The notes beneath the pieces were generated by a model. It was given only the letters and a program-made list of their open reading frames with translations. It searched no databases and was not told the DNA's origin. Below are positions 8,801-17,396 of a stretch of DNA of 64,000 nucleotides, piece by piece. Numbering within the stretch: the stretch's first letter is position 1; the number at the start of each line of letters is the position of its first letter. The position numbers and the translations under genes are program-made. The stretch is from Bacteroidetes bacterium GWF2_38_335 (lineage in GTDB: Bacteria > Bacteroidota > Bacteroidia > Bacteroidales > GWF2-38-335): NCBI GenBank assembly GCA_001769535.1, contig MEOH01000020.1, positions 22,160 to 86,159 on the forward strand, written 5' to 3'.

Positions 8801-10538
8801 GAACCGAATCAGGAAATGCGCAGGCATAATAAGTGTGTATGGCGCACGGACAAGGGTCTTCGTCATTTACGTCACCGGTAAAACATGGGCAGGAATAGTA
8901 GTATTCCTCATAATACGGAACACCCTCATCATCACTGAAAATATAGTGAACTGCGTTGGGAACAATGCCAACATAAACATCATAGGAAGTAGTAGCTTCG
9001 CATCCCGAAGCTGTTGTGACAGTTAAAGTTACAGTTGCAACTCCGTCATTTGAGTGCAAATAATCATTGTAATTATAATATTGCGTGGGGTTATTGTCGG
9101 TTGAAGTATTTGCCGGGTCGTTGTTGTCAAAATTCCAATCCCAGGTAACAAATCCTTCAAAACTTACACTGTCATAGGTGAATGTTATTTCCCTTTCACA
9201 GTCTCTTTGGGTAGTATCAATTTCAATGGTGATTTCAGGATACTGGATAGTAATGTAATTTGAGATCAAATGTGTTCCGATACAACCGTTGGCATTTGTA
9301 ACTGTAAGTGCAACTGTAAAGTTACCTTCTGAACTGTAAATATGATCGACAGTTGGTACGGATTCTGTATCAAAACTTCCGTCACCAAAATTCCAGGTGT
9401 AAGTTGTGCCCGGACTTGATGCAGAAGCATCAAAGCTGACAGTAAAAGGCGTTTGGCAGGAAATAACCGGAGTAATGGCTTCAAAATCGGCAATGACCTG
9501 GTCAATGGTTATTGTTTGATATGCTGTGTCAATACATGTTATATCAGCGGCATCCCAGGTAACCATTGTAATGGTAAATTCACCGGGAATTGAATAAACA
9601 TGATGCCCGATTGTAGTTGTAGGGGTTCCATCACCATAATTATAGTTTGTGGCAGTGCCACCCGATATGATGGTCATGTTGACATCTTCTCCGATACAGG
9701 CAATATTGCCGCCTAAAATTTCAAAATCAGCAACCATCTCTGATACTGTAATTGTGAAGGTAGTATCATCGATGCAGCCATTTGCCTCAGTAACCTGCAT
9801 AGAACAGTTATAAGTTCCGGTTTCATAAAAATGATCAGGGTTGGCTTCGGTTGATTCGAAATCGCCATCACCATCAAGATCCCATTCATAGGTAATGCCT
9901 GTTCCGGTTGCCGTTCCGGTATATTCAGTAGTAAAAGGTGAGCATCCTGAAACCTGCGATGCGTTAAAATTTGCAAAAGGCTCAGGTGTCACTGAAATAA
10001 AATTTTCAAACTCAATAAAATCACTGCACCCGTTAACATCTGTTACTTCAAGGGAAATGGTATAGACTCCGGGAGAATAGGTGTTCGACGGACTAACAGA
10101 AGTTGAAGATACACCGCCACCAAGGTCCCACTGATATTGCGAAATTGCTCCGTCGCCCGGTGTGGAAGTATTTGTAAATACTACTAAAAAAGGAGCACAT
10201 CCGGCCGAATCTGCAATTGAGAAACCCGCGGTGGGATTCGCAAAAACTGTAATTATCAGGGAATGTGTGTCGGTTGAAGTACCATTTGTGGTAGTCAGAA
10301 TAACTGTGTAAGTGCCCGGAGTTGAATAGGTTGCGAGAGGGTCTTCAAGTGGTGAAGTGTTCCCGTTTCCAAGATCCCAGTTGTAGGTCAGGGTTCCCGA
10401 TCCGGTTGACGTATTATTAAATACTACAACAAGCGGACTGCATCCTGAAGTATCCGATGCCGAAAAGGATGCATTAACCTGCGAAAATAATTGTCCGGCT
10501 AGCAAAACCAGTCCGAACAGCAAAAATTTTATTTTCAT
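5841..10538 (-). CDS. giant PKD-domain surface protein with type B T9SS sorting domain
   Basis: The 1565-residue secreted protein starts with a signal peptide ending in LFSQ. It is followed by more than ten PKD-like Ig-fold modules, each showing WDFGDG or WDLGNG-type motifs and a conserved SGCSP-type strand start. An unusual Cys- and Tyr-rich insert lies near residue 550 (CPCFTGD, DPCPC). The last about 90 residues (FTPNGDGQND, YNRWG, WDG, YVW) form the gliding-motility-associated CHU_C domain, the type B signal for export and anchoring by T9SS, often with a PorP/SprF partner. A PorP-PorE pair lies divergently 165 bp away. The likely role is adhesion or gliding; no enzyme domain is visible. 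Confidence 0.9.
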   Translation of the reverse strand: MKIKFLLFGLVLLAGQLFSQVNASFSASDTSGCSPLVVVFNNTSTGSGTLTYNWDLGNGNTSPLEDPLATYSTPGTYTVILTTTNGTSTDTHSLIITVFANPTAGFSIADSAGCAPFLVVFTNTSTPGDGAISQYQWDLGGGVSSTSVSPSNTYSPGVYTISLEVTDVNGCSDFIEFENFISVTPEPFANFNASQVSGCSPFTTEYTGTATGTGITYEWDLDGDGDFESTEANPDHFYETGTYNCSMQVTEANGCIDDTTFTITVSEMVADFEILGGNIACIGEDVNMTIISGGTATNYNYGDGTPTTTIGHHVYSIPGEFTITMVTWDAADITCIDTAYQTITIDQVIADFEAITPVISCQTPFTVSFDASASSPGTTYTWNFGDGSFDTESVPTVDHIYSSEGNFTVALTVTNANGCIGTHLISNYITIQYPEITIEIDTTQRDCEREITFTYDSVSFEGFVTWDWNFDNNDPANTSTDNNPTQYYNYNDYLHSNDGVATVTLTVTTASGCEATTSYDVYVGIVPNAVHYIFSDDEGVPYYEEYYYSCPCFTGDVNDEDPCPCAIHTYYACAFPDSVQFNDSSYVIWDGEFIDMDDTNPNFTWDWDFGEEGGTSSDEDPFYFYDDTVGYMDIQLVVGYNQCYDTVLTDSMVYIKGPIIKPGLDFDFECSAPFDYTFAADVVSVTRVLWDYDDGITDNIIYPNDTTLTLSQMHTYAATGDYWVKLYAFNDSTNYTGPPDFPFPEYLYEEPPYLYVDTIIHKFNCEFVDSIMIRVRDVQASFVIADDTLCANNPGFPADPGIFDASVSQDFDGTYNPTTTAPFIWNFGDAGPTALYFNPSTATTINHSYSNTGAFNVTLIVNSINGCSDTFSDSVYLFRPVATFTTDNLDRCAPFIVEFYETSNTLPSGDIVEWDWDFNDDGTMDSTYNVFNDTIAWEYMVGGTYQPTLIVTDEYGCMDSVFVTLTSWYPNALINVTDTSLCAGDSVLISNSSSGINCIYYWYVNDSLYHETNLLLPFLHTYADSGAYDVMLISVADGDSTCRDTCFVEDLIHVQDINADLIADETFFECNPANVIFSFNGYSGDIEDWSWDFGDGNTSILGSPVSNTYSIPGLYTVSLNVTTTFGCSDDTVFTDYISVNGAYANFVVDPVEACLGDTISYVMTDTYNVNEIIWDFGDGSGSAEVSDTVYHIYATPGTFYSFITYDDGSGNCEAKTAALPSVLIIDMVAAFNTDMGAPPYCESVSGVSYFNVSTGTATPDYYTWDFGNGTGSSDQHPMPVDYTEPGVYYISLEMGNSVCNTAAFDTIEIYANPEITVSEDQLICPGSSAELSGTDLNPVWSPADGLSSTTVANPTATPLFPTHYVLNITDENGCKNSDTVFIDIFSPSDYTVTAFPHDSIYLGEETSLVLDGYQDNSIFAWGPSIYASMLSCTDCPEPVFHPTDSATFIFTVTVIDSLGCDTVIKTIVIDVDFESDMGVPLAFTPNGDGQNDIIYLCARGVDKVYEFRIYNRWGQELFFSDDLAKGWDGFYKEKLQNIDTYVWKAKVRYLNGIEEYKQGMFNLLR

Positions 10539-10672
10539 TAATAATTCTATTAATAAATGGACTTAGGTCAAAACAATTTTCAAAAAATACCGTAATAAAA
10601 TATATAACAGTCTTTTTTTTACAAATAAACTAATTTTTGAAGAATAAAAGTAGGTTTTTTTTATAAATGTTG

Positions 10673-10680
10673 TATTTTTG
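10673..10680 (+). promoter_or_regulatory. -7 box (TATTTTTG) of the porP operon
   Basis: It matches TAnnTTTG. Transcription should start near 10686, about 18 nt before the porP start codon. The -33 element upstream is only a T-rich stretch, so confidence is moderate. Confidence 0.55.
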
Positions 10681-10703
10681 TTTCGATTAAATACCTATAA
10701 AAA

Positions 10704-11720
10704 GTGAAAAAATATATCGTTTTAATAATATCGATTTTATTTTTTTCTGTGAATTTTTCAGTCTCACAGGATATACATTTTTCACAGTTTTACGCTGCTC
10801 CGCTTACGCTTAACCCTGCCGAAACAGGAAATTTTGACAGCGACTGGCGCATTTCTAATATATATCGCAATCAATGGCGGGCAATAGCCGGAATTCCATT
10901 CAGGACCATTTCAGTTGGTTTTGATAAAAATCAGAAAATTGCAGGTGAAGATTTTGCCTGGGGTGTTTATGTACTAAATGATCAATCTGGTCCTGCTACA
11001 CTTGTCGCTAATAAACTATACGCTTCTTTGTCTTATTTCAAAGTTTTTAACGGACATAAACTGCGTTTTGGTTTACAACCCGGTTTTTCACTTAAAAGCA
11101 TCAATTCTAGCAAACTTACTTTTCCCAGTCAATACGACAGAGACCTTGGTGATTTTAATACCGGATGGTACAATAATGAACCAAACCTTGGCGAATCAAT
11201 GAATTATTTTGATTTGAACGTAGGAGTTATCTGGAGTAAAAAATTCGGGAAGATTGAACCGGTAGCCGGAGTTTCGGTTTTTCACGTTAATTATCCCAAG
11301 GAAGGATTTTATTCTGACAACGACCATTTAGCTCTCAGAAAAGTTATACATGTTTCAACAAAATATAACATTGGTACATCATATTACCTTGAGCCAAGAA
11401 TGCTGTTAATGACTCAGCGCGCATCAAATGAGTTTGTACTTGGTTCAAATTTCGGGTACAAATTCCAGAAAAATGCCCTCAAAGCAAAATCTGTTTTTGC
11501 TGGTCCGTTTTTCAGATCAGGATATGCAAGAAATTTTGACGCATTATATTTCATCCTCGGAATGAACTTCAAAACTTTTGATGTGGGCTTCAGTTATGAT
11601 GTGAATGTTTCCGGCTTAAAAACCGCAACAAATAAAAAAGGTGCCTTTGAAATATCATTTATTTACAAAGCCGCAACATCTATTCTTAACCAATACGATA
11701 TTCCCTGTGACAGATTTTAG
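10704..11720 (+). CDS. porP: PorP/SprF-family type IX secretion membrane protein
   Basis: The 338-residue outer-membrane barrel has a signal peptide (VNFSVSQ) and the family opening DIHFSQFYAAPLTLNPAETG, close to the canonical FSQF...P...NPA.tG. Further family traits are IYRNQWRAI near residue 55 and a C-terminal SFSYDVN...EISFIY region. PorP/SprF proteins support secretion and anchoring of type B cargo at the surface. The likely start is GTG at 10704, because it is followed directly by MKK-like basic residues and a hydrophobic signal segment. It overlaps the next gene by 14 bases, so the two are coupled. Confidence 0.88.
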   Translation: MKKYIVLIISILFFSVNFSVSQDIHFSQFYAAPLTLNPAETGNFDSDWRISNIYRNQWRAIAGIPFRTISVGFDKNQKIAGEDFAWGVYVLNDQSGPATLVANKLYASLSYFKVFNGHKLRFGLQPGFSLKSINSSKLTFPSQYDRDLGDFNTGWYNNEPNLGESMNYFDLNVGVIWSKKFGKIEPVAGVSVFHVNYPKEGFYSDNDHLALRKVIHVSTKYNIGTSYYLEPRMLLMTQRASNEFVLGSNFGYKFQKNALKAKSVFAGPFFRSGYARNFDALYFILGMNFKTFDVGFSYDVNVSGLKTATNKKGAFEISFIYKAATSILNQYDIPCDRF

Positions 11721-13974
11721 AATAAAAACCATATTATTATTATTATTATCAATTCTGTTTTTCTGCATTGTTTCTGTCGCTCAATCTCCGCAGAGCAAAA
11801 TTAAATCATATTCTCCATGGAAAATAAAATCTTTTGCCAAGGATGCCAATAAACACGGAGGGATATATTCTGCCATTGATTTTTATGAGCATTATCACAA
11901 TCTGAATCCTGATAAAGTAAATATTAAATGGGAGCTGGCTGAACTTTATAGAAAATCCAGAGATTATACAAAAGCTGAAGAGTTCTATAAACAGGTCTAT
12001 GAAATGGCCTCAAAAGATTATCCTAAAGCATTGTTTTATTATGCCCAGATGGCTAAAATGAACAGCAAATTCAATGAAGCAGCCAATTTGTTCAACACAT
12101 TTAAAAAGGAATACAAAAACCAACCGGACGAACAGCTGATGAAAAAGCTTGTGAAAGCAGAAACCGATGGTTGTTTGATGGCCCTGACCATGAAAGATAC
12201 TGCTTTAAAAATGGTTGTTACCCATCTCGATAAAACTGTAAACAAACCTTATATTGACTATGCACCAATTCCGGTTGACAAAACAACAATGTTTTATGCT
12301 TCAATAATTGCCGACTCAATTATATATTACGATCCCGAAGATACTGCCAATAAAAAACCGGTACGCAAATATTATATGGCCAAAAAATCCCTTGGACCTA
12401 AAGATGACTGGAAAGGTGGCTACGATGTGCCGTTACCTATAAATGATGAGGATTTTGATGTTGGAAACGGAACATTCTCTCCGGATGGTACTCAGTTTTT
12501 CTTTACAAAAACAATTAAAAAGCGCACGACCGGATATGTGACTGAAATTTGGATGACTTCCAATAACGGCGGACAATGGGCAGAACCCGAAAAAATGCCC
12601 GATCCTATTAATATTGATGGATATTCTTCATCTCAACCTGCAGTCGGCGTTAGTACCAGAACACTTTTACCTGTTTTGTATTTTGTAAGCGACAGACCTG
12701 AAGGGGAAGGCGGACTGGACATCTGGTACGCAAATTATAATCAGAAAACTAAATCCTATAAATCCCCCAGAAAAGCAGCTGCACTCAATACAGTTGGCGA
12801 CGAATTCAGCCCTTCTTATGATATTGAAACACATCAGATGTTTTTTAGTTCAACCGGATGGCCCGGAATGGGTGGGTTCGACGTTTTCAAAAGTATCGGT
12901 GAGGAAGGAACATGGTCAAATCCCGCGAATGTCGGATATCCTGTCAACTCACCTGCAGATGATATTTATTATATTGTAAGCAAGGACAGGGAAAAAGGTT
13001 TCTTCGTTTCTAACAGGGAAGGCGGTTTTGCACTTAAAAACCCAACTTGCTGCGATGATATTTATACCTTCAGATGGTCTGAATACATCCATATTGCCAT
13101 TGATGGATACATTTTTGAAATGATGGAAAAAGGCAAGGAAACCTCAAACGAACCCGAAATTATTTATGACCTTGGGGCTGCAGATTCTTTAAAAACTGCT
13201 ATTGTAACTGATTCGGCTACTGTTGTTAAAGATACTTCTTATACCGGACCAAAAGAAAAGTACGAATCAATTATTCCGGAAGCAACTGTTGGATTGTATC
13301 TCGTAAAAAATAACGAGTCGTTCTTCATTAAAAACCTGCCGTCAGATATCGAGGGAGAGTATTTTTTCGATCTCGAACAGGGAAACGACTATAAAATAAT
13401 GGTTGAAAAAGACGGATATTTCAATAATCAGGGTTATTTTACTACTAAGGATGTTGTTACTTCTGATACACTATTCCTGCCACTCGAATTAAAACCAATT
13501 CCTCAGGAACCTATTGTTATCAACAATATTTACTATGATTTTGATAAGGCAACTCTTACCGAAAGTGCTAAAAAAACCATTGACACCACTTTGCTTACCT
13601 TGCTTACTGAAAACCCATCACTGATCGTTGAAATTTCTTCACACACCGACGGAAAAGGTGATGATTCATATAATCTTAAATTATCCCAGGGACGTGCTGA
13701 AAGCGTGGTGAAATATCTCGTCGAAAAGGGAGTTCCTGTCGAAAGATTATTGCCAAAAGGTTATGGCGAATCCAAACCAATTGCTGCAAATGAAAAACCC
13801 GATGGATCAGATAATCCTGAGGGCCGCCAGCTTAACCGCCGCACAGAGTTTAAAGTTATCGGTTCGAAAAACCAGTTCTCGAAACTGAACCAGAATCAGA
13901 TGATTATCAAACGCAAAAATCCCGATGGAACCGAAGGCGAAGTAAAGGGCTTTGGATCGGAACAGATGGATTAG
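11707..13974 (+). CDS. PorE-like OmpA-family lipoprotein/peptidoglycan-anchoring T9SS protein
   Basis: The 755-residue periplasmic/outer-membrane-associated protein has N-terminal TPR-like helices (about residues 50-135), a WD40/PD40-like propeller (about 250-450, with FSPDGTQFFFTK and SDRPEGEGGLDIW), a carboxypeptidase-regulatory-like Ig module (about 520-590) and a C-terminal OmpA domain (about 602-725, YYDFDKATL, SHTDGKGDD, LNRRTEF) that binds peptidoglycan. This is the PorE architecture. I take GTG 11707 as start, since it gives VTDFRIKT plus a signal peptide ending in VAQ; an ATG-less extension further upstream overlaps porP too deeply. It is translated with porP. Confidence 0.85.
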   Translation: MTDFRIKTILLLLLSILFFCIVSVAQSPQSKIKSYSPWKIKSFAKDANKHGGIYSAIDFYEHYHNLNPDKVNIKWELAELYRKSRDYTKAEEFYKQVYEMASKDYPKALFYYAQMAKMNSKFNEAANLFNTFKKEYKNQPDEQLMKKLVKAETDGCLMALTMKDTALKMVVTHLDKTVNKPYIDYAPIPVDKTTMFYASIIADSIIYYDPEDTANKKPVRKYYMAKKSLGPKDDWKGGYDVPLPINDEDFDVGNGTFSPDGTQFFFTKTIKKRTTGYVTEIWMTSNNGGQWAEPEKMPDPINIDGYSSSQPAVGVSTRTLLPVLYFVSDRPEGEGGLDIWYANYNQKTKSYKSPRKAAALNTVGDEFSPSYDIETHQMFFSSTGWPGMGGFDVFKSIGEEGTWSNPANVGYPVNSPADDIYYIVSKDREKGFFVSNREGGFALKNPTCCDDIYTFRWSEYIHIAIDGYIFEMMEKGKETSNEPEIIYDLGAADSLKTAIVTDSATVVKDTSYTGPKEKYESIIPEATVGLYLVKNNESFFIKNLPSDIEGEYFFDLEQGNDYKIMVEKDGYFNNQGYFTTKDVVTSDTLFLPLELKPIPQEPIVINNIYYDFDKATLTESAKKTIDTTLLTLLTENPSLIVEISSHTDGKGDDSYNLKLSQGRAESVVKYLVEKGVPVERLLPKGYGESKPIAANEKPDGSDNPEGRQLNRRTEFKVIGSKNQFSKLNQNQMIIKRKNPDGTEGEVKGFGSEQMD

Positions 13975-13979
13975 AGGTT

Positions 13980-14200
13980 TGGAGGAAGTTGGAAGCCGGA
14001 AGCCGGAAGTCGGAAGTATTGATCAACCCTTTAAATCCAAAAAAGCAAACGGCCTGAAAGGCCAGCTCAATTCAGCCCCGGCTTTGTGCCTCCGCTAAAG
14101 TTTCAGCGACACGCGGCCAAGCCGCGGATTAATAAGCCTGGAGGGCTTATATTATGGTAGCCCCAGGCAATTGCCTAGGGGCCCGCCGGCCAAAATGCCA
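13980..14200. repeat. intergenic REP-like palindromic sequence
   Basis: The 13975-14298 spacer has no gene. It holds GGAAG-type short repeats (about 13980-14018), a GGCCTGAAAGGCC palindrome (about 14051-14063) and a near-perfect inverted repeat GCCCCAGGCAATTGCCTAGGGGC-like at 14160-14182 with a one-base bulge. The mixture resembles REP-type palindromes common between genes in Bacteroidota; no transposase is near. Confidence 0.6.
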
Positions 14201-14298
14201 TAAAAATCAAATACCCTATCCCGGCGGAAATGAATGAGGAAGTCCATTAAGTCGAAAGTTGGAAGTCAGGATACAAACCATCTAACCCCGGTTCCAGC

Positions 14299-15201
14299 TC
14301 ATTTTATTCTTTTCAGATAATTACTGAATTTTTCGGGTAATTCCAATTGAAAATCAGTCATCAAATTAGTACCCGGATGCATAAATCTGATTCCTGTTGC
14401 AGCCAAAAACAACCCCTTATCCTTCGGATTCTTTTCATGATTACCATAAAGTTTATCACCAAGTATGTGGGTTCCGTTTTTTGCCAGATGGATTCTGAGC
14501 TGATGCGTCCTTCCGGTTTTTGGAAAAAGATCAACCACTGTCAGGAAACCAAATTTGGCAGATTTGTATTCACCTGATTTGATGTATTGCGTTTCTGCAT
14601 ATTTTCCTTCAATATCATCAATTATTATTCCCTGTTTTTCTGTTGTTCCAATAACCACGGCACAATACTTTTTTTGAATCTGGTTTTCTTCAAACTGCTT
14701 ATGCAGGGAAAGCTGCGACGATCGGGTTTTTGCAACAAGCAACAATCCCCTGGTCTGGTTATCTAATCGGTGAACCGGACGAGCCACTGCCAATGCGTCG
14801 GGCAGGGTAGAAGGAGATAAATTAAATGGAAGGGCGTTTTGTATTGTTTTATAGTAATTTCCGCTTACCGGAAACCCTGCCGGTTTATTGATTACAGCAA
14901 GAAATTCATCTTCGAAGATCACTTCTATTTTTAGTTGGAAAACTTTTTTGATTTCAGATTCATCCGCGCAAAGTTCAATGACATCATTTTTTCTTACGTA
15001 ATCGGCGGTGTAACCTTTCTTTCCGTTTATCAGAACCCTTCCGTCAAGAATGGCTTTTTTTAATCCTTTTCTGGCTTTTAAGGTCTCGAATTTTCCAATA
15101 ATATAATCACTCAGGCGAATATCGCCTGAAACGTCCCGGACTATATGTTTTTCTGAAATTGTCAAAAAGAAATTTGTTTCTGCAAAATTGATAAAATACA
15201 T
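14299..15201 (-). CDS. RluA-family pseudouridine synthase
   Basis: The 300-residue enzyme isomerises uridine to pseudouridine in RNA. An S4-like RNA-binding domain occupies about residues 28-80 (LKARKGLKKAILDGRVLING), followed by the catalytic domain with the signature HRLDNQTRGLLL, where Asp147 is the nucleophile. The C-terminal KTGRTHQLRIHL motif is also typical. The best family match is the RluD/RluA group, but the exact rRNA or tRNA target is not decidable here. It is flanked by spacers and probably stands alone. Confidence 0.9.
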   Translation of the reverse strand: MYFINFAETNFFLTISEKHIVRDVSGDIRLSDYIIGKFETLKARKGLKKAILDGRVLINGKKGYTADYVRKNDVIELCADESEIKKVFQLKIEVIFEDEFLAVINKPAGFPVSGNYYKTIQNALPFNLSPSTLPDALAVARPVHRLDNQTRGLLLVAKTRSSQLSLHKQFEENQIQKKYCAVVIGTTEKQGIIIDDIEGKYAETQYIKSGEYKSAKFGFLTVVDLFPKTGRTHQLRIHLAKNGTHILGDKLYGNHEKNPKDKGLFLAATGIRFMHPGTNLMTDFQLELPEKFSNYLKRIK

Positions 15202-15589
15202 TGATAATAAAAACTGGTAAAAGTGATTGAATGGTAATTAAAATCTATATGATCCGAAAATCCCCCATGACTAAAGACCAGTATCATACACCAAGACTGG
15301 TTTTTTTAAAGTATCATCACTCAAAACATCAATATTTATGATGCGTTGAAGCAGATACATATTATACAACATATTCAAATCATGAATAAAATCATATTTT
15401 GACTACAAGTATCAGAAATACAGAAATTTAATTAATATTTTTCGATCATTATTTTAATTTGTTCTAAATATAAACCACGAAAACATGACTTTTATCATGT
15501 TTGGCATTTTTTAGCACAACTATATTTGTTAAGCGATTAACAAATGAAAATTAATTTATTAACAAATTACTTAAATAGAGATTGATTTT
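15202..15589. other. intergenic region upstream of hoxFUYH
   Basis: This 388-bp gene-free stretch holds, from left to right: a plus-oriented ACCAGT...ACTGGT hairpin followed by T7 at 15278-15307 (terminator-like, with no gene before it on that strand); a long AT-rich stretch; then the hydrogenase promoter and its operator, described separately. A second, unpaired TTAACAAAT half-site lies at about 15558-15567. Confidence 0.7.
15500..15543 (+). promoter_or_regulatory. hox promoter with Rex-type operator
   Basis: A -7 box TATATTTG lies at 15521-15528, with TTGG at 15500-15503 as a possible -33 element (spacing slightly short). Overlapping the -7 box is a perfect palindrome TTGTTAA-GCGA-TTAACAA (15526-15543), which agrees with the published Rex consensus TTGTTAAnnnnTTAACAA of clostridial-type regulators. 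A bound repressor would block the promoter directly. That Rex acts here is inference from the match. Confidence 0.8.
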
Positions 15590-17386
15590 ATGGAAGCTAC
15601 TTTGCAAAAAATTGTTGAGAAATACGGCAAAGATTCAGCTCGCTTAATGGACATTCTTTATGATGTTCAGACTGAATTTAATTGCGTATCAGACGAAGCA
15701 GTTGAAAAAATTGCGGCTTTGCTAAACATTTCAGGTGTGGATGTTGAGCAAACCAGATCATTCTACCATTTTTTCACCAAGAAACCAGCCGGTAAATATG
15801 CTGTTTATTTAAACAACAGCGCAGTTGCCGAAATGATGGGTGCAGGCGAAATTGCGAAAGCATTTGAAACTGCTGCAGGTGTTAAATTTGGTCAGGTGAC
15901 TGCCGATGGAAAAATCGGTTTGCACTATACCGCTGATATCGGTATGAACGATCAGGAACCCGCTGCATTGATCAACGGCCAGGTTTTTACCAGTCTTACT
16001 CCCGCAAAAGTTAATGAAATTATTGCCGGAATTAAAGAAGGTAAATGTGTGAAAGATATGATTACAACTTACGGTGATGGCGTTAATGCCAATCCGCTGG
16101 TTAAATCAATGGTGAAAAACAACATCATGAACAATGGTCCTGTATTATTTACAGATTACCAGGTCGGAGCAGCTCTTAAAAAAGTTGTTGAAATGGGACC
16201 AAAAGCCGTTGTTCAGGAAGTTAAAACATCGGGCATCCGCGGTCGTGGAGGCGCAGGTTTCCCAACAGGTATGAAATGGGATTTCTGCTCACAGGCAGCC
16301 GGTGCAAAAAAATATGTTGTTTGCAACGCTGACGAAGGAGAACCAGGTACTTTTAAAGACAGAGTGCTTCTTACCGAAAAAGCAAAAATGATGTTCGAAG
16401 GTATGGCCATCGGTGGTTTCGCAGTCGGAGCCGACGAAGGTGTTTTATACCTGAGAGGTGAATACAGATATTTACAGGCTTACCTTGAAAATTGCCTCAA
16501 AGAAATGAGAGACGCAAAATTATTAGGTAATGTTTTGGATAAATTTAAATTTGATATCAGAATTCAGTTTGGCGCAGGCGCTTATGTTTGCGGTGAAGAA
16601 ACCGGACTGATCGAATCAATCGAAGGAAAAAGAGGCGAACCAAGAAACAAACCACCATTCCCTGTTCAGGTTGGCTTATATAACAAACCTACCATCGTGA
16701 ACAACGTTGAAACTTTCTGCGCTGTATCAAAAATTATTGAAAAAGGTGGAGAATGGTATAAAGGCATGGGAACTGCCGAATCTTCAGGTACAAAAGTAAT
16801 TAGTATCTCAGGTGACTGCGCAAAACCAGGCGTTTATGAAGTAGTTTGGGGAATGACTTTAACCGAAATGCTTGCTTTATGTGGCGCTGATGCTGCTAAA
16901 ACTCAGGCTATTCAGGTTGCCGGACCATCCGGAGTTTGTGTTCCTCCTTCACAGTTTGGAAGAAAAATTGCTCTCGAAGATCTTCCTACCGGAGGTTCTA
17001 TGATTGTTGTTGGTAACCAGAGAAATTTACTGAAAGACCTTTCATTGAATTTCATGGATTTCATGTTAGACGAATCATGTGGTTCATGTGTTCCTTGCAG
17101 AGCACTTAATCATATCATGAAGGAAAAACTTGAAAAAATTCTTAATGGAAACGGTATTAAAAAAGATATCGCTGACCTCGAAGAATGGAGCAATTCCCTC
17201 AGCAAAACTACCCGTTGTGGTTTGGGACAGACTTCTGGAAACCCAATTTCCACAACAATTAAAAACTTCAGGAATAAATACGAAGAACTTGTAAAAGATG
17301 TTGATTATCATAGCGATTTTGATTTAGCAGCTTCTGTACAAACTTCTTGTAATTATGTAGGTAGAAAGCCAAATATTCACCATTAA
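15590..17386 (+). CDS. hoxF: NAD-reducing hydrogenase diaphorase subunit (NuoEF-like fusion)
   Basis: HoxF passes electrons between NAD(H) and the hydrogenase. Of its 598 residues, about 1-150 form a NuoE-like domain and 180-570 a NuoF-like domain. In the latter, GRGGAGFPTGMKW binds NAD/FMN, NADEGEPGTFKDR binds FMN, and Cys497, Cys500, Cys503 and Cys543 hold a [4Fe-4S] cluster. The NuoE-like part lacks all four cysteines expected for its [2Fe-2S] cluster (YLNNSAVAEM and TADIGMNDQEP replace the cysteine motifs), as in soluble SH-type enzymes. It is the first gene of the four-gene hox operon and is followed after 10 bases by hoxU. Confidence 0.93.
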   Translation: MEATLQKIVEKYGKDSARLMDILYDVQTEFNCVSDEAVEKIAALLNISGVDVEQTRSFYHFFTKKPAGKYAVYLNNSAVAEMMGAGEIAKAFETAAGVKFGQVTADGKIGLHYTADIGMNDQEPAALINGQVFTSLTPAKVNEIIAGIKEGKCVKDMITTYGDGVNANPLVKSMVKNNIMNNGPVLFTDYQVGAALKKVVEMGPKAVVQEVKTSGIRGRGGAGFPTGMKWDFCSQAAGAKKYVVCNADEGEPGTFKDRVLLTEKAKMMFEGMAIGGFAVGADEGVLYLRGEYRYLQAYLENCLKEMRDAKLLGNVLDKFKFDIRIQFGAGAYVCGEETGLIESIEGKRGEPRNKPPFPVQVGLYNKPTIVNNVETFCAVSKIIEKGGEWYKGMGTAESSGTKVISISGDCAKPGVYEVVWGMTLTEMLALCGADAAKTQAIQVAGPSGVCVPPSQFGRKIALEDLPTGGSMIVVGNQRNLLKDLSLNFMDFMLDESCGSCVPCRALNHIMKEKLEKILNGNGIKKDIADLEEWSNSLSKTTRCGLGQTSGNPISTTIKNFRNKYEELVKDVDYHSDFDLAASVQTSCNYVGRKPNIHH

Positions 17387-17396
17387 TATATAAAGC

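Noticed and set aside
5846..9976. Many open frames of 60-90 codons overlapping the PKD gene
   Set aside because: All are shadows of the 1565-codon frame, with unlikely composition.
11641..11706. Longer start for the PorE-like gene inside porP
   Set aside because: It would place 22 polar residues before the signal peptide and overlap porP by 80 bases.
15278..15307. Terminator of a plus-strand gene upstream of hox
   Set aside because: No plus-strand gene precedes it, so it is listed only as a terminator-like hairpin; it could be left from a lost gene.
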